DNA of 64,000 nucleotides from the NCBI RefSeq assembly GCF_013778455.1, contig NZ_JACEHE010000005.1:329972-393971 (forward strand), given 5' to 3'. The translations under genes were made by a program, and so were the position numbers. Positions 9,540-18,871 of this stretch are shown here, piece by piece. The stretch is from Streptomyces himalayensis subsp. himalayensis (GTDB lineage Bacteria; Actinomycetota; Actinomycetes; Streptomycetales; Streptomycetaceae). How positions within the stretch are numbered: position 1 is the first letter of the stretch; each line of letters starts with the position of its first letter. The notes below the pieces were generated by a model that saw only the letters and a program-made list of their open reading frames with translations, did no database searches and had not been told where the DNA came from.

Positions 9540-9571
9540 CCGAGGACCGCCCTCTCCAGAGCGGCCCTCGG
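9540..9571. terminator. Bidirectional hairpin
   Basis: Imperfect stem (CCGAGG...CCTCGG with inner CCGC/GCGG) between the convergent response regulator and the binding-protein operon. Confidence 0.6.
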
Positions 9572-9640
9572 TGCACCGCACCCACTCAGTTCCGGTTCAC
9601 AGCCGGGCTCAGCTCTTGACCGGCCCAGTTCTGGCCCGGC

Positions 9641-11230
9641 TCAGCCCTTGCTGATCTCCCAGAACCGGAAGACCGTCGACGCGTCGAGGCAGTTCTCCAC
9701 GCCGTACACACGGTCGTGGACGACCGCGTACTGCTTGGCCTGCCACACGGGGATTACCGGCAGCTGGTTCGCCACGATCTCCTGAAGCTGGGCGTACTGC
9801 CTGTCGGTCGCGGTGCGGTTGCTCTGGGCGGCCGTGCGGGGAATGATCTTCCCGGTGATCGTGCTGTTCTCGTAGCGGTTGTCGAGGACGTTGCCGTCGC
9901 CGAAGAACGGCTGCGTGAAGTTGTCGGGGTCGGGGTAGTCCGGCACCCAGCCCTTCACATAGACGCCGTACTTGCCGGCCTTGATGTCCTTCTCGTACTC
10001 GTCGAACTCGACCGACTTGACGTCGGCGTCGAACAGACCGCTGGCGTTGAGCTGCTTGGCGATCGCCTTGAACTCCTGCACGGTGGCAGGGCCGTAGCGG
10101 GAGGGCGTCGCCCACAGCGTCAGCTTCACCTTGCCGGTGATGCCCTCGGCGCGCAGCGCCGCCTCGGCCTTGTCGGGCCCCGGCCGGGCGCCGTAGGTGT
10201 CGAAGAAGGCGGTGTTGTGGCCGCCGATGCCGGCCGGGATGATCGAGTAGAGCGGCTCGGCGGTGTCCTCGTACACCTCGTTGACGAGCGCCTCCCGGTC
10301 GAGGAGGTACGCGATGGCCTTGCGCACTCCGAGCTTGCCCACGACCGGGTCGTCCATGTTGAAGACCAGGTGCTGCACTTCGGCGCTGGAGCCCTCGACG
10401 ACCTCGATGTTCCCGCTCTTGCCGGACGTGTTCTGCTGGATGTCGGCGATGTCCTGGGCGGCGAGGCCTCGGTAGGCGAGGTCGATCTTGTTGTTCAGCA
10501 GCGCGTTCTTCAGGGCGGTCTGGTCGCCGTGGAAGAACTTGAGGGTCATCCCGGAGTTCTTGACCTCGGCGGTGCCCTTGTACTCCGGGTTGACGGAGAA
10601 CACCGCCTCCTTGTCGCTGAAGGAGTCGAGCTTGTACGGGCCCGAGCCGACCGCCTTGCCGTCGGTGCGCAGGCTGGTCCTTTCGTACTCGCGGTGGTCC
10701 ACGATCGAGCCGGCGCCGGAGGCGATCTTGCTCGGGAAGGTGGCGTCGGCGTACTTGAGGTTGAAGACGACGGTCTTGGCGTCCGGTGTCTCGACCTCGT
10801 CGAGCATGGGGAACATGATCGCCGGACCGGCGTCGTCGTCGATCTTCATCATGCGGTCGAAGGAGTACTTGACGTCCTCCGAGGTGAGCGCGTTGCCGTT
10901 GCTGAACTTCAGGCCGTCGCGCAGGGTGCACTCGTAGACCTTGGTACTGGAGTCGGTGAATCCGCACTCTTCGGCGGCCTCCGGAGCGGGCTCCGTGGCG
11001 CCGTTGGGGAAGCTCAGCAGTGACTGGAAGACGTTGTTGAACAGCAGCCATGAGCCGGGGTCGTAGCCGGACGCCGGGTCGGTGGCGAGGACGTCGTCCG
11101 ACATTCCCATCACCACGGCCTCGCCTTCGCCGGCCGAGGCGTCGTCCTGGGAGCTGCCGCAGCCGGTCAGCAGGGCGGCGGCCAGGCCGGCGCTGAGGGG
11201 CGGGAGCAGCCACTGGTTGCGCATTTTCAC
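9641..11230 (-). CDS. Peptide-type ABC substrate-binding lipoprotein (SBP_bac_5), copy 1
   Basis: About 529 residues. A lipoprotein signal ends in LLTGC (Cys about 24). The body is a cluster C (DppA/OppA-like) solute-binding protein, with typical segments such as CTLRDGLKFSNGNALTSEDV and KAIAYLLDREALVNEVY. It captures peptides or similar solutes outside the membrane for an ABC importer. It follows the related gene at 11289-12896 after 58 nt, so the two form an operon, yet neither is accompanied by permease or ATPase genes. An alternative start at 11224 (MRNQW) is possible. Confidence 0.93.
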   Translation of the reverse strand: MKMRNQWLLPPLSAGLAAALLTGCGSSQDDASAGEGEAVVMGMSDDVLATDPASGYDPGSWLLFNNVFQSLLSFPNGATEPAPEAAEECGFTDSSTKVYECTLRDGLKFSNGNALTSEDVKYSFDRMMKIDDDAGPAIMFPMLDEVETPDAKTVVFNLKYADATFPSKIASGAGSIVDHREYERTSLRTDGKAVGSGPYKLDSFSDKEAVFSVNPEYKGTAEVKNSGMTLKFFHGDQTALKNALLNNKIDLAYRGLAAQDIADIQQNTSGKSGNIEVVEGSSAEVQHLVFNMDDPVVGKLGVRKAIAYLLDREALVNEVYEDTAEPLYSIIPAGIGGHNTAFFDTYGARPGPDKAEAALRAEGITGKVKLTLWATPSRYGPATVQEFKAIAKQLNASGLFDADVKSVEFDEYEKDIKAGKYGVYVKGWVPDYPDPDNFTQPFFGDGNVLDNRYENSTITGKIIPRTAAQSNRTATDRQYAQLQEIVANQLPVIPVWQAKQYAVVHDRVYGVENCLDASTVFRFWEISKG

Positions 11231-11288
11231 GTACGTGTGCCTTGTCGTCGTTCTCCGAAGGAAGCTCTGGCTCTCGATACGGGCCAGG

Positions 11289-12896
11289 TCAGTCGCTCAT
11301 GCCGCGGCTGAGCTCCCACAGCTGAAGGGTCGAGGAGGAGTTGAGGGCCCACTCCGTGCCCGTGATGTCGTCGCGGGCCGCGATGTACTGCTTGCCCTGC
11401 CACAGCGGCAGCACCGGGACGTCGTCGGCGACGATGTTCTGGATCTCCTCGATGCTCTCGGACGCGGTGAGGCGGTCGGCCTCCCGGCGCGAGTCCGGGA
11501 TCAGCTTGTTCCGGATCCTGGAGTTGGCGTACGGCGAGCCGAGGAAGTTGTCCTTGTCGAGGAACGGCGCGAGGAAGTTGTCGGCGTCGGGGAAGTCCGG
11601 GAACCAGCCCATGCCGTAGACCGCGTACTCGCCCTTGGCCTCGTTCGGGCGGAAGGCCGCCCACTTCTCGCCCTTGATGCTGACGTCGAACAGTTCGCTG
11701 TCGTTCAGCTGCTTCTGCAGCAGCTCGAACTCCTTCTTGGTGGCCGGACCGTAGTGGTCGGTCGTGTAGTTCAGGGTCAGCTTCACCGGCGTGGTGATGT
11801 TCGCCTTGGCCAGAATGGAGCGGGCCTTGGGGGTGTTCGGGTCGCCGTACTTGTTGAAGAACGAGTTGGCGTGGCCGGTGATGGTGGCCGGTACGAGCGA
11901 GTACAGCGGCTCGGCGGATGTGCCGTAGACGTCGGACGCGATGTGACCACGGTCGATGACCTGTGCCATCGCCTGCCGGACGGCCTTGCTCCTGACCTGC
12001 GGGGCGTTGGTGTTGAAGCCCAGGTAGCGGATCTCCAGGCCCGGCATCTCGACGAGCTTGATGTTGCTGTCCGGTCCTGCGTTGGAGAGCTTCTCGATCT
12101 GCTCGGGCGACATGGTGCGGGTCATCAGGTCGATGTCGCCCTTGTCGAGCGCCGTGCCCATGGCCTCGGCGCTGTCGAACGACTCCACCTCGACCGTCTC
12201 GTTCTGCGGCATCAACTCGCCCTGGTATTCGGGGTTCTTGGTGAAGACCGCTTTGACGAGCTCGTTGTTCCTGGTCTCCATCTCGACGGTGTAGGGACCG
12301 GAGCCGTCGACCTGGAATCCGTCGCGCAGCTTGCTCTTGGAGTAGTCCTTCGGGTTGACGATGCCCGCGGCCGGCGTGGCCAGTTTGTACGGGAAGGTGG
12401 CGTCCGCGGTGTTGAGGTGGAAGATGACCTCGCGGTCACCCCTGGTCTCGATGGTGTCGATGCTGGAGAGCAGACCGGCCACTCCGCTGTCGCTCTTGAT
12501 GGCGCGCACGCGGTCGATGGAGTACTTCACATCGGCGGCCGTGAGGGGGCTGCCGTCGGCGAACTTCAGGCCCTCGCGCAGGGTGCAGGCATAGCGTTCG
12601 TTGCCGTTGTCGGAGAATCCGCACTGCTCCGCGGCCTCGGGCTCCGGCTCCCCGTCGCCGCGCGGCAGGGCCATCAGGGTCTGCAGCGTCTGCCGCAGGA
12701 TGTTCCAGGAAGCGACGTCGTAGGCGTATGCCGGATCGAGGGGCGCGGGGACCGCGTCCGATGCGCTGAACCGGTCGGTGGTGCCGACGACGATCGCTCC
12801 ACCGTCGTCGCCTCCGCTGTCGGAGCCGCCACATGCGGCGAGGGCGGGGGCGAGCAGGCCGGTGACGGCCGCCAGAACCAGGATCTTGCGGTTCAT
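11289..12896 (-). CDS. Peptide-type ABC substrate-binding lipoprotein (SBP_bac_5), copy 2
   Basis: 535 residues, lipobox ALAAC (Cys about 22) after a hydrophobic signal. Same family and architecture as the downstream gene: CTLREGLKFADGSPLTAADV and RQAMAQVIDRGHIASDVYG align with the equivalent segments of the other copy, and both begin the mature part with a short acidic Gly/Ser linker. The pair looks like a tandem duplication that has diverged substantially, probably with different solute preference. First gene of its operon. Confidence 0.93.
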   Translation of the reverse strand: MNRKILVLAAVTGLLAPALAACGGSDSGGDDGGAIVVGTTDRFSASDAVPAPLDPAYAYDVASWNILRQTLQTLMALPRGDGEPEPEAAEQCGFSDNGNERYACTLREGLKFADGSPLTAADVKYSIDRVRAIKSDSGVAGLLSSIDTIETRGDREVIFHLNTADATFPYKLATPAAGIVNPKDYSKSKLRDGFQVDGSGPYTVEMETRNNELVKAVFTKNPEYQGELMPQNETVEVESFDSAEAMGTALDKGDIDLMTRTMSPEQIEKLSNAGPDSNIKLVEMPGLEIRYLGFNTNAPQVRSKAVRQAMAQVIDRGHIASDVYGTSAEPLYSLVPATITGHANSFFNKYGDPNTPKARSILAKANITTPVKLTLNYTTDHYGPATKKEFELLQKQLNDSELFDVSIKGEKWAAFRPNEAKGEYAVYGMGWFPDFPDADNFLAPFLDKDNFLGSPYANSRIRNKLIPDSRREADRLTASESIEEIQNIVADDVPVLPLWQGKQYIAARDDITGTEWALNSSSTLQLWELSRGMSD

Positions 12897-13250
12897 GCTC
12901 GAAGTTCTCCAGAGCTTTCAATACCCGTGCCGCCCGGCAACGGGGGTGGATGCTGACGGGGCACGAGCCAGTACGGCGATGTTCTCGCCTCGACATTAGT
13001 GCGCGGCGCAGGGCGTCCCGACCGGGCTGGAGTTGAGGGTCCATCACGCAGCGGCACCGGGCGTGGACACACCGAAAACCCGCCAGTGGGAGCTTTCATC
13101 CGGTGCTTAACAAATAGGACACAACGCTTTCCGTGCCCCCAGCGGAATCAGGGCTTCGGCACAACGGAAAAGACCTGTCGACCCCCGCGTCGGGTGGGAA
13201 ACGTCACACCCTCAGGAGTGGCGGTGACCATCGGATTTCGGCCAGTCGCA
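12897..13250. promoter_or_regulatory. Upstream region of the binding-protein operon
   Basis: 354 bases without a credible gene, upstream of the 12896 start and downstream of the HAD gene (both on the minus strand). An A/T-richer patch at about 13107-13130 stands out in otherwise GC-rich DNA and is the likeliest promoter, but no consensus pair is clear. Confidence 0.4.
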
Positions 13251-13958
13251 TCACGGTTTGAGTTCATCCGTCATCAGGCCCTGGAGAAAGGGCAGGTCGA
13301 CCTCCTCGAGGGAGGTGACCACGGTGCGTCCCGCGACGGGTGCGATCGGGGCGACCGAGGGGACGGCCACCACCCGGCAGCCCGCGGCCTCGGCGGCGGC
13401 GACGCCGGTCGCGGTGTCCTCGACGACGGCGCATCTGGCCGGGTCCGCGCCGAGACCGGCGGCGGCGAGCAGATAGGGGTCCGGGTGCGGCTTGGTGCGC
13501 TCGACCTCGTCCCCCGCGATGGTCAGTGCGAAGTTCTCCCGCCCGAGCGAGTCCAGGATGCGGTCGATGATGCGCCGGTGGGACGCGGAGACCAGGGCTG
13601 TCGGCACCTCGTGCGCGGCCAGTTCGGCGAGCAGCCGTGCGGCGCCCGGCATCAGCGGGAGATTTCCGTTGAGGCGCTCCTCGAACGCGTCGTTGATCAG
13701 CACCGTGAGCTCCGGGAGCCCGATGTCGGCGCCGGTGACCTCGATGAGGAATCCGGCACTGCGCGTCATGGGACCCCCGACCACCACATGGCGCCATGAG
13801 TCGTCGAGCAGATGGCCGAGTCCTGCGAAGACCTCGACCTCGGCGTCCCACCAGAAGCCCTCGGTGTCCACCAGGGTGCCGTCCATGTCCAGGAGTACGG
13901 CCTGCAGGGCGGAGCCATCGGCCGATCGGGTACCGACAACGGGGACCGTACTCGTCAT
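13251..13958 (-). CDS. HAD-superfamily phosphatase/phosphoglucomutase-like hydrolase
   Basis: 235 residues. HAD motif I is LLDMDGTLVDTE (nucleophile Asp followed by the acid/base Asp two residues on), motif II Ser in ALVSASHRR, motif III Lys in ERTKPHPDPYLLAA, motif IV CAVVEDTATGVAAAEAAGC. The helical cap between motifs I and II places it with beta-phosphoglucomutase/phosphatase type enzymes (subclass I). Substrate not predictable. The ATG at 13958 follows GGAGG at 9 nt spacing. It sits downstream of metH with a 240-nt gap containing a hairpin. Confidence 0.92.
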   Translation of the reverse strand: MTSTVPVVGTRSADGSALQAVLLDMDGTLVDTEGFWWDAEVEVFAGLGHLLDDSWRHVVVGGPMTRSAGFLIEVTGADIGLPELTVLINDAFEERLNGNLPLMPGAARLLAELAAHEVPTALVSASHRRIIDRILDSLGRENFALTIAGDEVERTKPHPDPYLLAAAGLGADPARCAVVEDTATGVAAAEAAGCRVVAVPSVAPIAPVAGRTVVTSLEEVDLPFLQGLMTDELKP

Positions 13959-14090
13959 CCGCGCACACCTCCGTGAGGGACGAGAAGGCCGGTTCCCAGG
14001 GGGAACCGGCCTGCACTGGATCGACCAGTGTACGACTCGTCCGCGGTGCGCGCTCTGTGACATTTTTTCGCGCGTGTCACCGCGTGTTCT

Positions 14091-14121
14091 GCGGGTACCC
14101 GCTCAGGGCGCGAGTACCCGC
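14091..14121 (-). terminator. Probable metH terminator
   Basis: GCGGGTAC / GTACCCGC, 8-bp arms, about 78 nt beyond the metH stop. A second small stem (GTGACA / TGTCAC around a T/A run) lies at 14057-14080. Confidence 0.5.
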
Positions 14122-14198
14122 CCGGCGGGCGCGACCACCCGCCCGGCGGCAAAGACCCGCAACCGGTGCGGTGCCCGCAGGCGCTGCGAGTGCCTGCG

Positions 14199-17100
14199 CT
14201 ACCGCGCGTTGAAGTACTTCGCCTCCGGATGGTGGATGACGATGGCGTCGGTGGACTGCTCGGGGTGGAGCTGGAACTCCTCCGACAGCTGGACGCCGAT
14301 GCGTTCCGGCTCGAGGAGCTCGGCGATCTTGGCGCGGTCCTCGAGGTCGGGGCAGGCGCCGTAGCCGAGCGAGAAGCGGGCGCCACGGTACTTCAGTGCG
14401 AACATCTCTTCGATGTCGGCCGGATCCTCACCGGCGAAGCCCAACTCGGAACGCACGCGCGCGTGCCAGTACTCCGCGAGCGCCTCGGCCAACTGCACCG
14501 ACAGACCGTGCAGTTCCAGGTAGTCGCGGTAGGAGTCGGACGCGAACAGCTTCGCCGTTTCCTCCCCGATCCGCGAGCCGACCGTGACGACCTGCAGGCC
14601 GACGACGTCGGTCTCGCCTGACTCCTCCGGACGGAAGAAGTCCGCCAGGCACAGCCGCCGGCCGCGGCGCTGGCGCGGGAAGGTGAAGCGGGTGCGCTCG
14701 TTGCCCTGCTCGTCGAGGATGATCAGGTCCTCGCCCTTGGACACGCACGGGAAGTACCCGTAGACCACGGCCGCTTCCAGCAGGTTCTTGGTCTGCAGCT
14801 CGTCCAGCCAGCCCCGCAGCCGCGGCCGCCCCTCACTCTCGACAAGCTCGTCGTACGTGGGCCCGTCGCCGGTACGGGCCTGCTTCAGGCCCCACTGGCC
14901 CTTGAACAGCGCGCCTTCGTCGAGCCAGGAGGCGTACTCCTTGAGCTGGATGCCCTTGACGACGCGGGTGCCCCAGAACGGCGGGTTGGGGACGGGATTG
15001 TCGACAGCCACGTCCGAGCGCACGGCGCCCTCTTCAGGACGCTCCTCGACCTGGACCGTGGCCGCCCGCACCCGGCGCTGCTTCAGCTCGGGCAGGGCCG
15101 CGCCGGGCACGCCCCGCTTGACCCCGATCAGGGCGTCCATCAACCGCAGCCCCTCGAAGGCGTCGCGGGCGTAGCGCACCTCGCCCTCGTAGATCTCGTG
15201 CAGGTCCTGCTCCACGTATGCGCGGGTCAGCGCCGCGCCGCCGAGGATGACCGGGTACTGGGCGGCCAGCTTGCGCTGGTTCAGCTCCTCCAGGTTCTCC
15301 TTCATGATCACCGTGGACTTCACCAGGAGCCCGGACATGCCGATGACGTCGGCTCGGTGCTCCTCGGCGGCCTCGAGGATCGCGGAGACGGGCTGCTTGA
15401 TGCCCAGGTTCACGACGTTGTAGCCGTTGTTCGACAGGATGATGTCGACCAGGTTCTTGCCGATGTCGTGGACGTCGCCGCGCACGGTGGCCAGGACGAT
15501 GGTGCCCTTGCCCTCCGCGTCCGACTTCTCCATGTGCGGCTCGAGGTAGGCCACGGCGGCCTTCATGACCTCGGCGGACTGCAGTACGAAGGGCAGCTGC
15601 ATCTGGCCGGAGCCGAACAGCTCGCCGACGACCTTCATGCCGTCGAGCAGGGTCTCGTTGACGATGTCGAGGGCCGGGCGCTCCTGGAGCGCCTCGTCGA
15701 GGTCGGCCTCCAGGCCGTTGCGCTCGCCGTCGATGATGCGGCGATTGAGGCGCTCGTCCAGTGGCAGCGCCGCCAGCTCTTCGGCCTTGCCCGCCTTCAG
15801 CGACTTCGCCGTGGCGCCCTCGAACAGCTGCATGAGCTTCTGCAGCGGGTCGTAGCCCTCCGAGCGGCGGTCGTAGATCAGGTCGAGGGCGGTGGTGACC
15901 TGCTCCTCATCGAACCGGGCGATCGGCAGGATCTTGCTCGCGTGCACGATTGCCGAGTCGAGCCCCGCCTTGACGCACTCGTCCAGGAAGACCGAGTTGA
16001 GCAGGATCCGGGCGGCCGGGTTGAGGCCGAAGGAGATGTTCGACAGACCCAGTGTGGTCTGTACGTCCGGATGGCGGCGCTTGAGCTCGCGGATCGCCTC
16101 GATGGTGGCGATGCCGTCCTTGCGGGACTCCTCCTGGCCGGTGCAGATCGTGAAGGTGAGGGTGTCGATGAGGATGTCCGACTCGTGGATGCCCCAGTTC
16201 GTCGTCAGGTCCTCGATCAGCCGCTCGGCGATCGCCACCTTGGTCTCGACGGTGCGGGCCTGGCCCTCCTCGTCGATGGTCAGCGCGATCAGCGCGGCGC
16301 CGTGCTCCTGTGCGAGGCGGGTGACCTTCGCGAAGCGCGACTCGGGCCCGTCGCCGTCCTCGTAGTTGACGGAGTTGATGACCGCCCGGCCGCCCAGCTT
16401 CTCCAGGCCGGCCCGGATGACGTCGACCTCGGTGGAGTCCAGGACGATCGGCAGCGTGGAGGCGGTGGCGAAGCGTCCGGCGAGCTCCTCCATGTCGGCG
16501 ACGCCGTCGCGGCCCACGTAGTCGACGCACAGGTCGAGCATGTGCGCGCCCTCGCGGATCTGATCGCGGGCCATCTCGACGCAGTCGTCCCAGCGGCCCT
16601 CGAGCATGGCCTCACGGAACTTCTTCGAGCCGTTGGCGTTGGTGCGCTCGCCGATGGCCAGGTACGAGGTGTCCTGGCGGAACGGAACCGTCTGGTACAG
16701 CGAAGCCGCGCCCGGCTCAGGCTGCGGCTGCCGCTCGGTCGGGGTGAGGTCCCGCACCCGCTCGACGACCTGGCGCAGGTGCTCCGGCGTCGTACCGCAG
16801 CAGCCGCCGACGAGGGAGAGGCCGTACTCCTGTACGAAGGTCTCCTGGGCGTCGGCCAGTCCCTCCGGGCCGAGCGGGAAGTGCGCGCCGTCCTTGGTGA
16901 GCACCGGCAGACCCGCGTTCGGCATGCAGAGCAGCGGAATACGGGAATGGCGTGTGAGATAGCGCAGGTGCTCGCTCATCTCCGCGGGGCCGGTCGAGCA
17001 GTTCAGGCCGATCATGTCGATGCCCAGCGGCTCCAGCGCCGTCAGCGCCGCACCGATCTCCGAACCCAGCAGCATCGTGCCGGTGGTCTCGAACGCCATC

Positions 17101-17717
17101 GAGCACAGCAGGGGCACCTCGATGCCGGTCGCCTCCATCGCGCGCCGGGCACCGAGGATCGAGGACTTGGTCTGGAGCAGGTCCTGAGTGGTCTCCACGA
17201 TCAGGGCGTCCGCTCCCCCGGCGAGCAGACCCTCGGCGTTGGCCTGGAAGCCGTCGCGCAGGGTCCTGTAGCCGACGTGGCCGAGGGTCGGCAGCTTCGT
17301 GCCCGGGCCGATCGAACCCAGTACCCAGCGCTGGCGGCCGTCGCGGGCACCGAACTCGTCGGCGGCCTCGCGGGCGATGCGGGCCCCGGCCTCGGAGAGC
17401 TCGTACACCCGGTCGGAGATGTCGTACTCGGCCATGGCCGTGCGGTTCGCCCCGAAGGTGTTCGTCTCCACGCAGTCCACGCCCACGGCGAAGTACGCCT
17501 CATGGACGGAGCGGACGATGTCCGGGCGGGTGATGTTCAGGATCTCGTTGCAGCCTTCGAGGTTCTCGAAGTCCTCGAGGGTCGGGTCCTGGGCCTGGAG
17601 CATCGTGCCCATCGCACCGTCGGCCACCACTACGCGGGTGGCGAGTGCTTCGCGCAGGGCCCCTGCCCGGGCGCGGCTGTCGGAGGGGACGGTGGAAGGG
17701 GTCGGCAACGAGGCCAT
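14199..17717 (-). CDS. metH: Cobalamin-dependent methionine synthase MetH
   Basis: 1172 residues with the full four-module layout. Homocysteine-binding domain with zinc cysteines (NCSTGP and GGCCGTTPEH); pterin/methyltetrahydrofolate domain (SYLAIGERTNANGSKKFREAM, then INSVNYEDGDG); cobalamin domain with the DVHDIGKNLV His ligand motif and VIGMSGLLVKSTVIM; C-terminal reactivation domain with RPRLRGWLDE and GYGACPDLEDR. It transfers a methyl group from 5-methyl-THF to homocysteine via methylcobalamin. The ATG at 17717 follows GGGAG at 6 nt and fits the length of Streptomyces MetH. The leader contains an inverted repeat. Confidence 0.98.
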   Translation of the reverse strand: MASLPTPSTVPSDSRARAGALREALATRVVVADGAMGTMLQAQDPTLEDFENLEGCNEILNITRPDIVRSVHEAYFAVGVDCVETNTFGANRTAMAEYDISDRVYELSEAGARIAREAADEFGARDGRQRWVLGSIGPGTKLPTLGHVGYRTLRDGFQANAEGLLAGGADALIVETTQDLLQTKSSILGARRAMEATGIEVPLLCSMAFETTGTMLLGSEIGAALTALEPLGIDMIGLNCSTGPAEMSEHLRYLTRHSRIPLLCMPNAGLPVLTKDGAHFPLGPEGLADAQETFVQEYGLSLVGGCCGTTPEHLRQVVERVRDLTPTERQPQPEPGAASLYQTVPFRQDTSYLAIGERTNANGSKKFREAMLEGRWDDCVEMARDQIREGAHMLDLCVDYVGRDGVADMEELAGRFATASTLPIVLDSTEVDVIRAGLEKLGGRAVINSVNYEDGDGPESRFAKVTRLAQEHGAALIALTIDEEGQARTVETKVAIAERLIEDLTTNWGIHESDILIDTLTFTICTGQEESRKDGIATIEAIRELKRRHPDVQTTLGLSNISFGLNPAARILLNSVFLDECVKAGLDSAIVHASKILPIARFDEEQVTTALDLIYDRRSEGYDPLQKLMQLFEGATAKSLKAGKAEELAALPLDERLNRRIIDGERNGLEADLDEALQERPALDIVNETLLDGMKVVGELFGSGQMQLPFVLQSAEVMKAAVAYLEPHMEKSDAEGKGTIVLATVRGDVHDIGKNLVDIILSNNGYNVVNLGIKQPVSAILEAAEEHRADVIGMSGLLVKSTVIMKENLEELNQRKLAAQYPVILGGAALTRAYVEQDLHEIYEGEVRYARDAFEGLRLMDALIGVKRGVPGAALPELKQRRVRAATVQVEERPEEGAVRSDVAVDNPVPNPPFWGTRVVKGIQLKEYASWLDEGALFKGQWGLKQARTGDGPTYDELVESEGRPRLRGWLDELQTKNLLEAAVVYGYFPCVSKGEDLIILDEQGNERTRFTFPRQRRGRRLCLADFFRPEESGETDVVGLQVVTVGSRIGEETAKLFASDSYRDYLELHGLSVQLAEALAEYWHARVRSELGFAGEDPADIEEMFALKYRGARFSLGYGACPDLEDRAKIAELLEPERIGVQLSEEFQLHPEQSTDAIVIHHPEAKYFNAR

Positions 17718-17729
17718 GTAGTGCTCCCT

Positions 17730-17779
17730 GGAGTGCGACGGCTGTCGGCTTTGCGCCCTTCTCGTGGAGGACGCACTCC
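17730..17779 (-). promoter_or_regulatory. Inverted repeat in the metH leader
   Basis: Perfect 8-bp arms (GGAGTGCG / CGCACTCC) enclose 34 nt immediately upstream of the metH ribosome site; the proximal arm ends only a few bases before the GGGAG. In RNA the stem could control access to the ribosome site. I do not recognise the consensus of cobalamin, SAM or SAH riboswitches. Confidence 0.4.
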
Positions 17780-17926
17780 GCCAGGGTAGCCGGGACGGCC
17801 GTCCGCCCGTACGCGCGTCCACGAGCCGGACGGGCCGCCTGATCAGGCAGGCTGCCAGATTACGCTCCCGGACCGGCGTGCCCCACGGCACGGGGCTGGT
17901 CGCGCAGTTCGGCAACGACCGATAAT

Positions 17927-17943
17927 GTTCGTCATTGTCGAAC
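17927..17943. promoter_or_regulatory. GylR operator-like site upstream of gylR
   Basis: Inverted repeat GTTCG-N7-CGAAC directly after a GATAAT hexamer (17921-17926) that could be the gylR -10. The segment CATTGTCGAACGC (17933-17945) recurs as CATTGTCGAACAC before glpF, as expected for a common operator. Confidence 0.6.
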
Positions 17944-17977
17944 GCTGTTGGTCGAGGGGATGGGAGGGCGGGCTACG

Positions 17978-18742
17978 ATGGCGAAGAACATCCAGTCGCT
18001 GGAAAGGGCGGCCGCAATGCTGCGTCTGCTCGCGGGTGGCGAGCGCCGGCTGGGCCTCTCGGACATCGCCTCCTCCCTCGGCCTCGCCAAGGGTACGGCC
18101 CACGGCATCCTGCGCACCCTGCAGCAGGAGGGTTTCGTCGAGCAGGACGCCGCTTCGGGCCGCTATCAGCTGGGCGCCGAGCTGCTCCGGCTCGGCACGA
18201 CGTATCTGGACGTCCACGAGCTGCGGGCCCGCGCCCTGGTGTGGACCGACGATCTGGCCAGGTCGAGCGGCGAGAGCGTCTACCTGGGCGTCCTGCACCA
18301 GCAGGGCGTGCTGATCGTGCACCACGTCTTCCGCCCCGACGACAGCCGCCAGGTGCTGGAGGTCGGCGCCATGCAGCCGCTGCACTCCACAGCCCTGGGC
18401 AAGGTCCTGTCCGCGTACGACCCGGTGGCGCACAGCGAGGTCATGGAGGCCGAGCGCAAGGCGTTCACCTCGCGGACCGTCAGCGACTCCGACGGCTTCG
18501 AGAGCGTGCTCGATCTGACCCGCGCGCGCGGGTACGCAGCGGATGTCGAGGAGACCTGGGAGGGCGTGGCGTCGATCGCCGCCCCGATCCACGACCGGCG
18601 GCGCATGCCCGTCGGCGCGGTGGGCATCACGGGCGCTGTGGAGCGGGTCTGCCTGGACGGGCAGCTGCGCCACGAGCTCATAGCGGCGGTTAGGGACTGT
18701 GCCCGCGCTGTGTCCCGGGATCTGGGCGCGAGCCGGTTCTGA
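17978..18742 (+). CDS. gylR: IclR-family glycerol operon regulator GylR
   Basis: 254 residues. N-terminal winged helix (about 1-65; QSLERAAAMLRLLAGG, LGLAKGTAHGILRTLQQEGF) and C-terminal IclR effector domain (about 80-245; VLEVGAMQPLHSTALGKVLSAY, SIAAPIHDRRRMPVGAVGITG). It precedes glpF-glpK-glpD in the same direction, the arrangement of the Streptomyces gyl locus, where GylR represses glycerol catabolism and itself and is relieved by glycerol-3-phosphate. The ATG at 17978 is chosen for GGAGGG 8 nt upstream; an earlier start would add about 10 residues over the promoter. Confidence 0.95.
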   Translation: MAKNIQSLERAAAMLRLLAGGERRLGLSDIASSLGLAKGTAHGILRTLQQEGFVEQDAASGRYQLGAELLRLGTTYLDVHELRARALVWTDDLARSSGESVYLGVLHQQGVLIVHHVFRPDDSRQVLEVGAMQPLHSTALGKVLSAYDPVAHSEVMEAERKAFTSRTVSDSDGFESVLDLTRARGYAADVEETWEGVASIAAPIHDRRRMPVGAVGITGAVERVCLDGQLRHELIAAVRDCARAVSRDLGASRF

Positions 18743-18819
18743 CCGTTCTGACCGTTCGCCGCCGGTCCGCCTGAGTACCACTGAAACCGATGCCGACTCG
18801 GTGACCGACGTACCCCATC

Positions 18820-18848
18820 AGGGCCCGTGCAGCGCATGCGCGGGCCCT
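18820..18848 (+). terminator. gylR terminator
   Basis: AGGGCCCG / CGGGCCCT, 8-bp stem with 13-nt loop, about 80 nt after the gylR stop. Confidence 0.65.
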
Positions 18849-18871
18849 CGGCGCGCAGGCCGCCGACAACA

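Noticed and set aside
15198..17789. Plus-strand frame of over 860 codons opposite metH
   Set aside because: Val/Asp/Leu-rich translation typical of antisense GC-skewed frames; metH on the minus strand is unambiguous.
17718..17880. Cobalamin or SAM-family riboswitch before metH
   Set aside because: I could not find the conserved B12-box or SAM core sequences; only a simple inverted repeat is supported.
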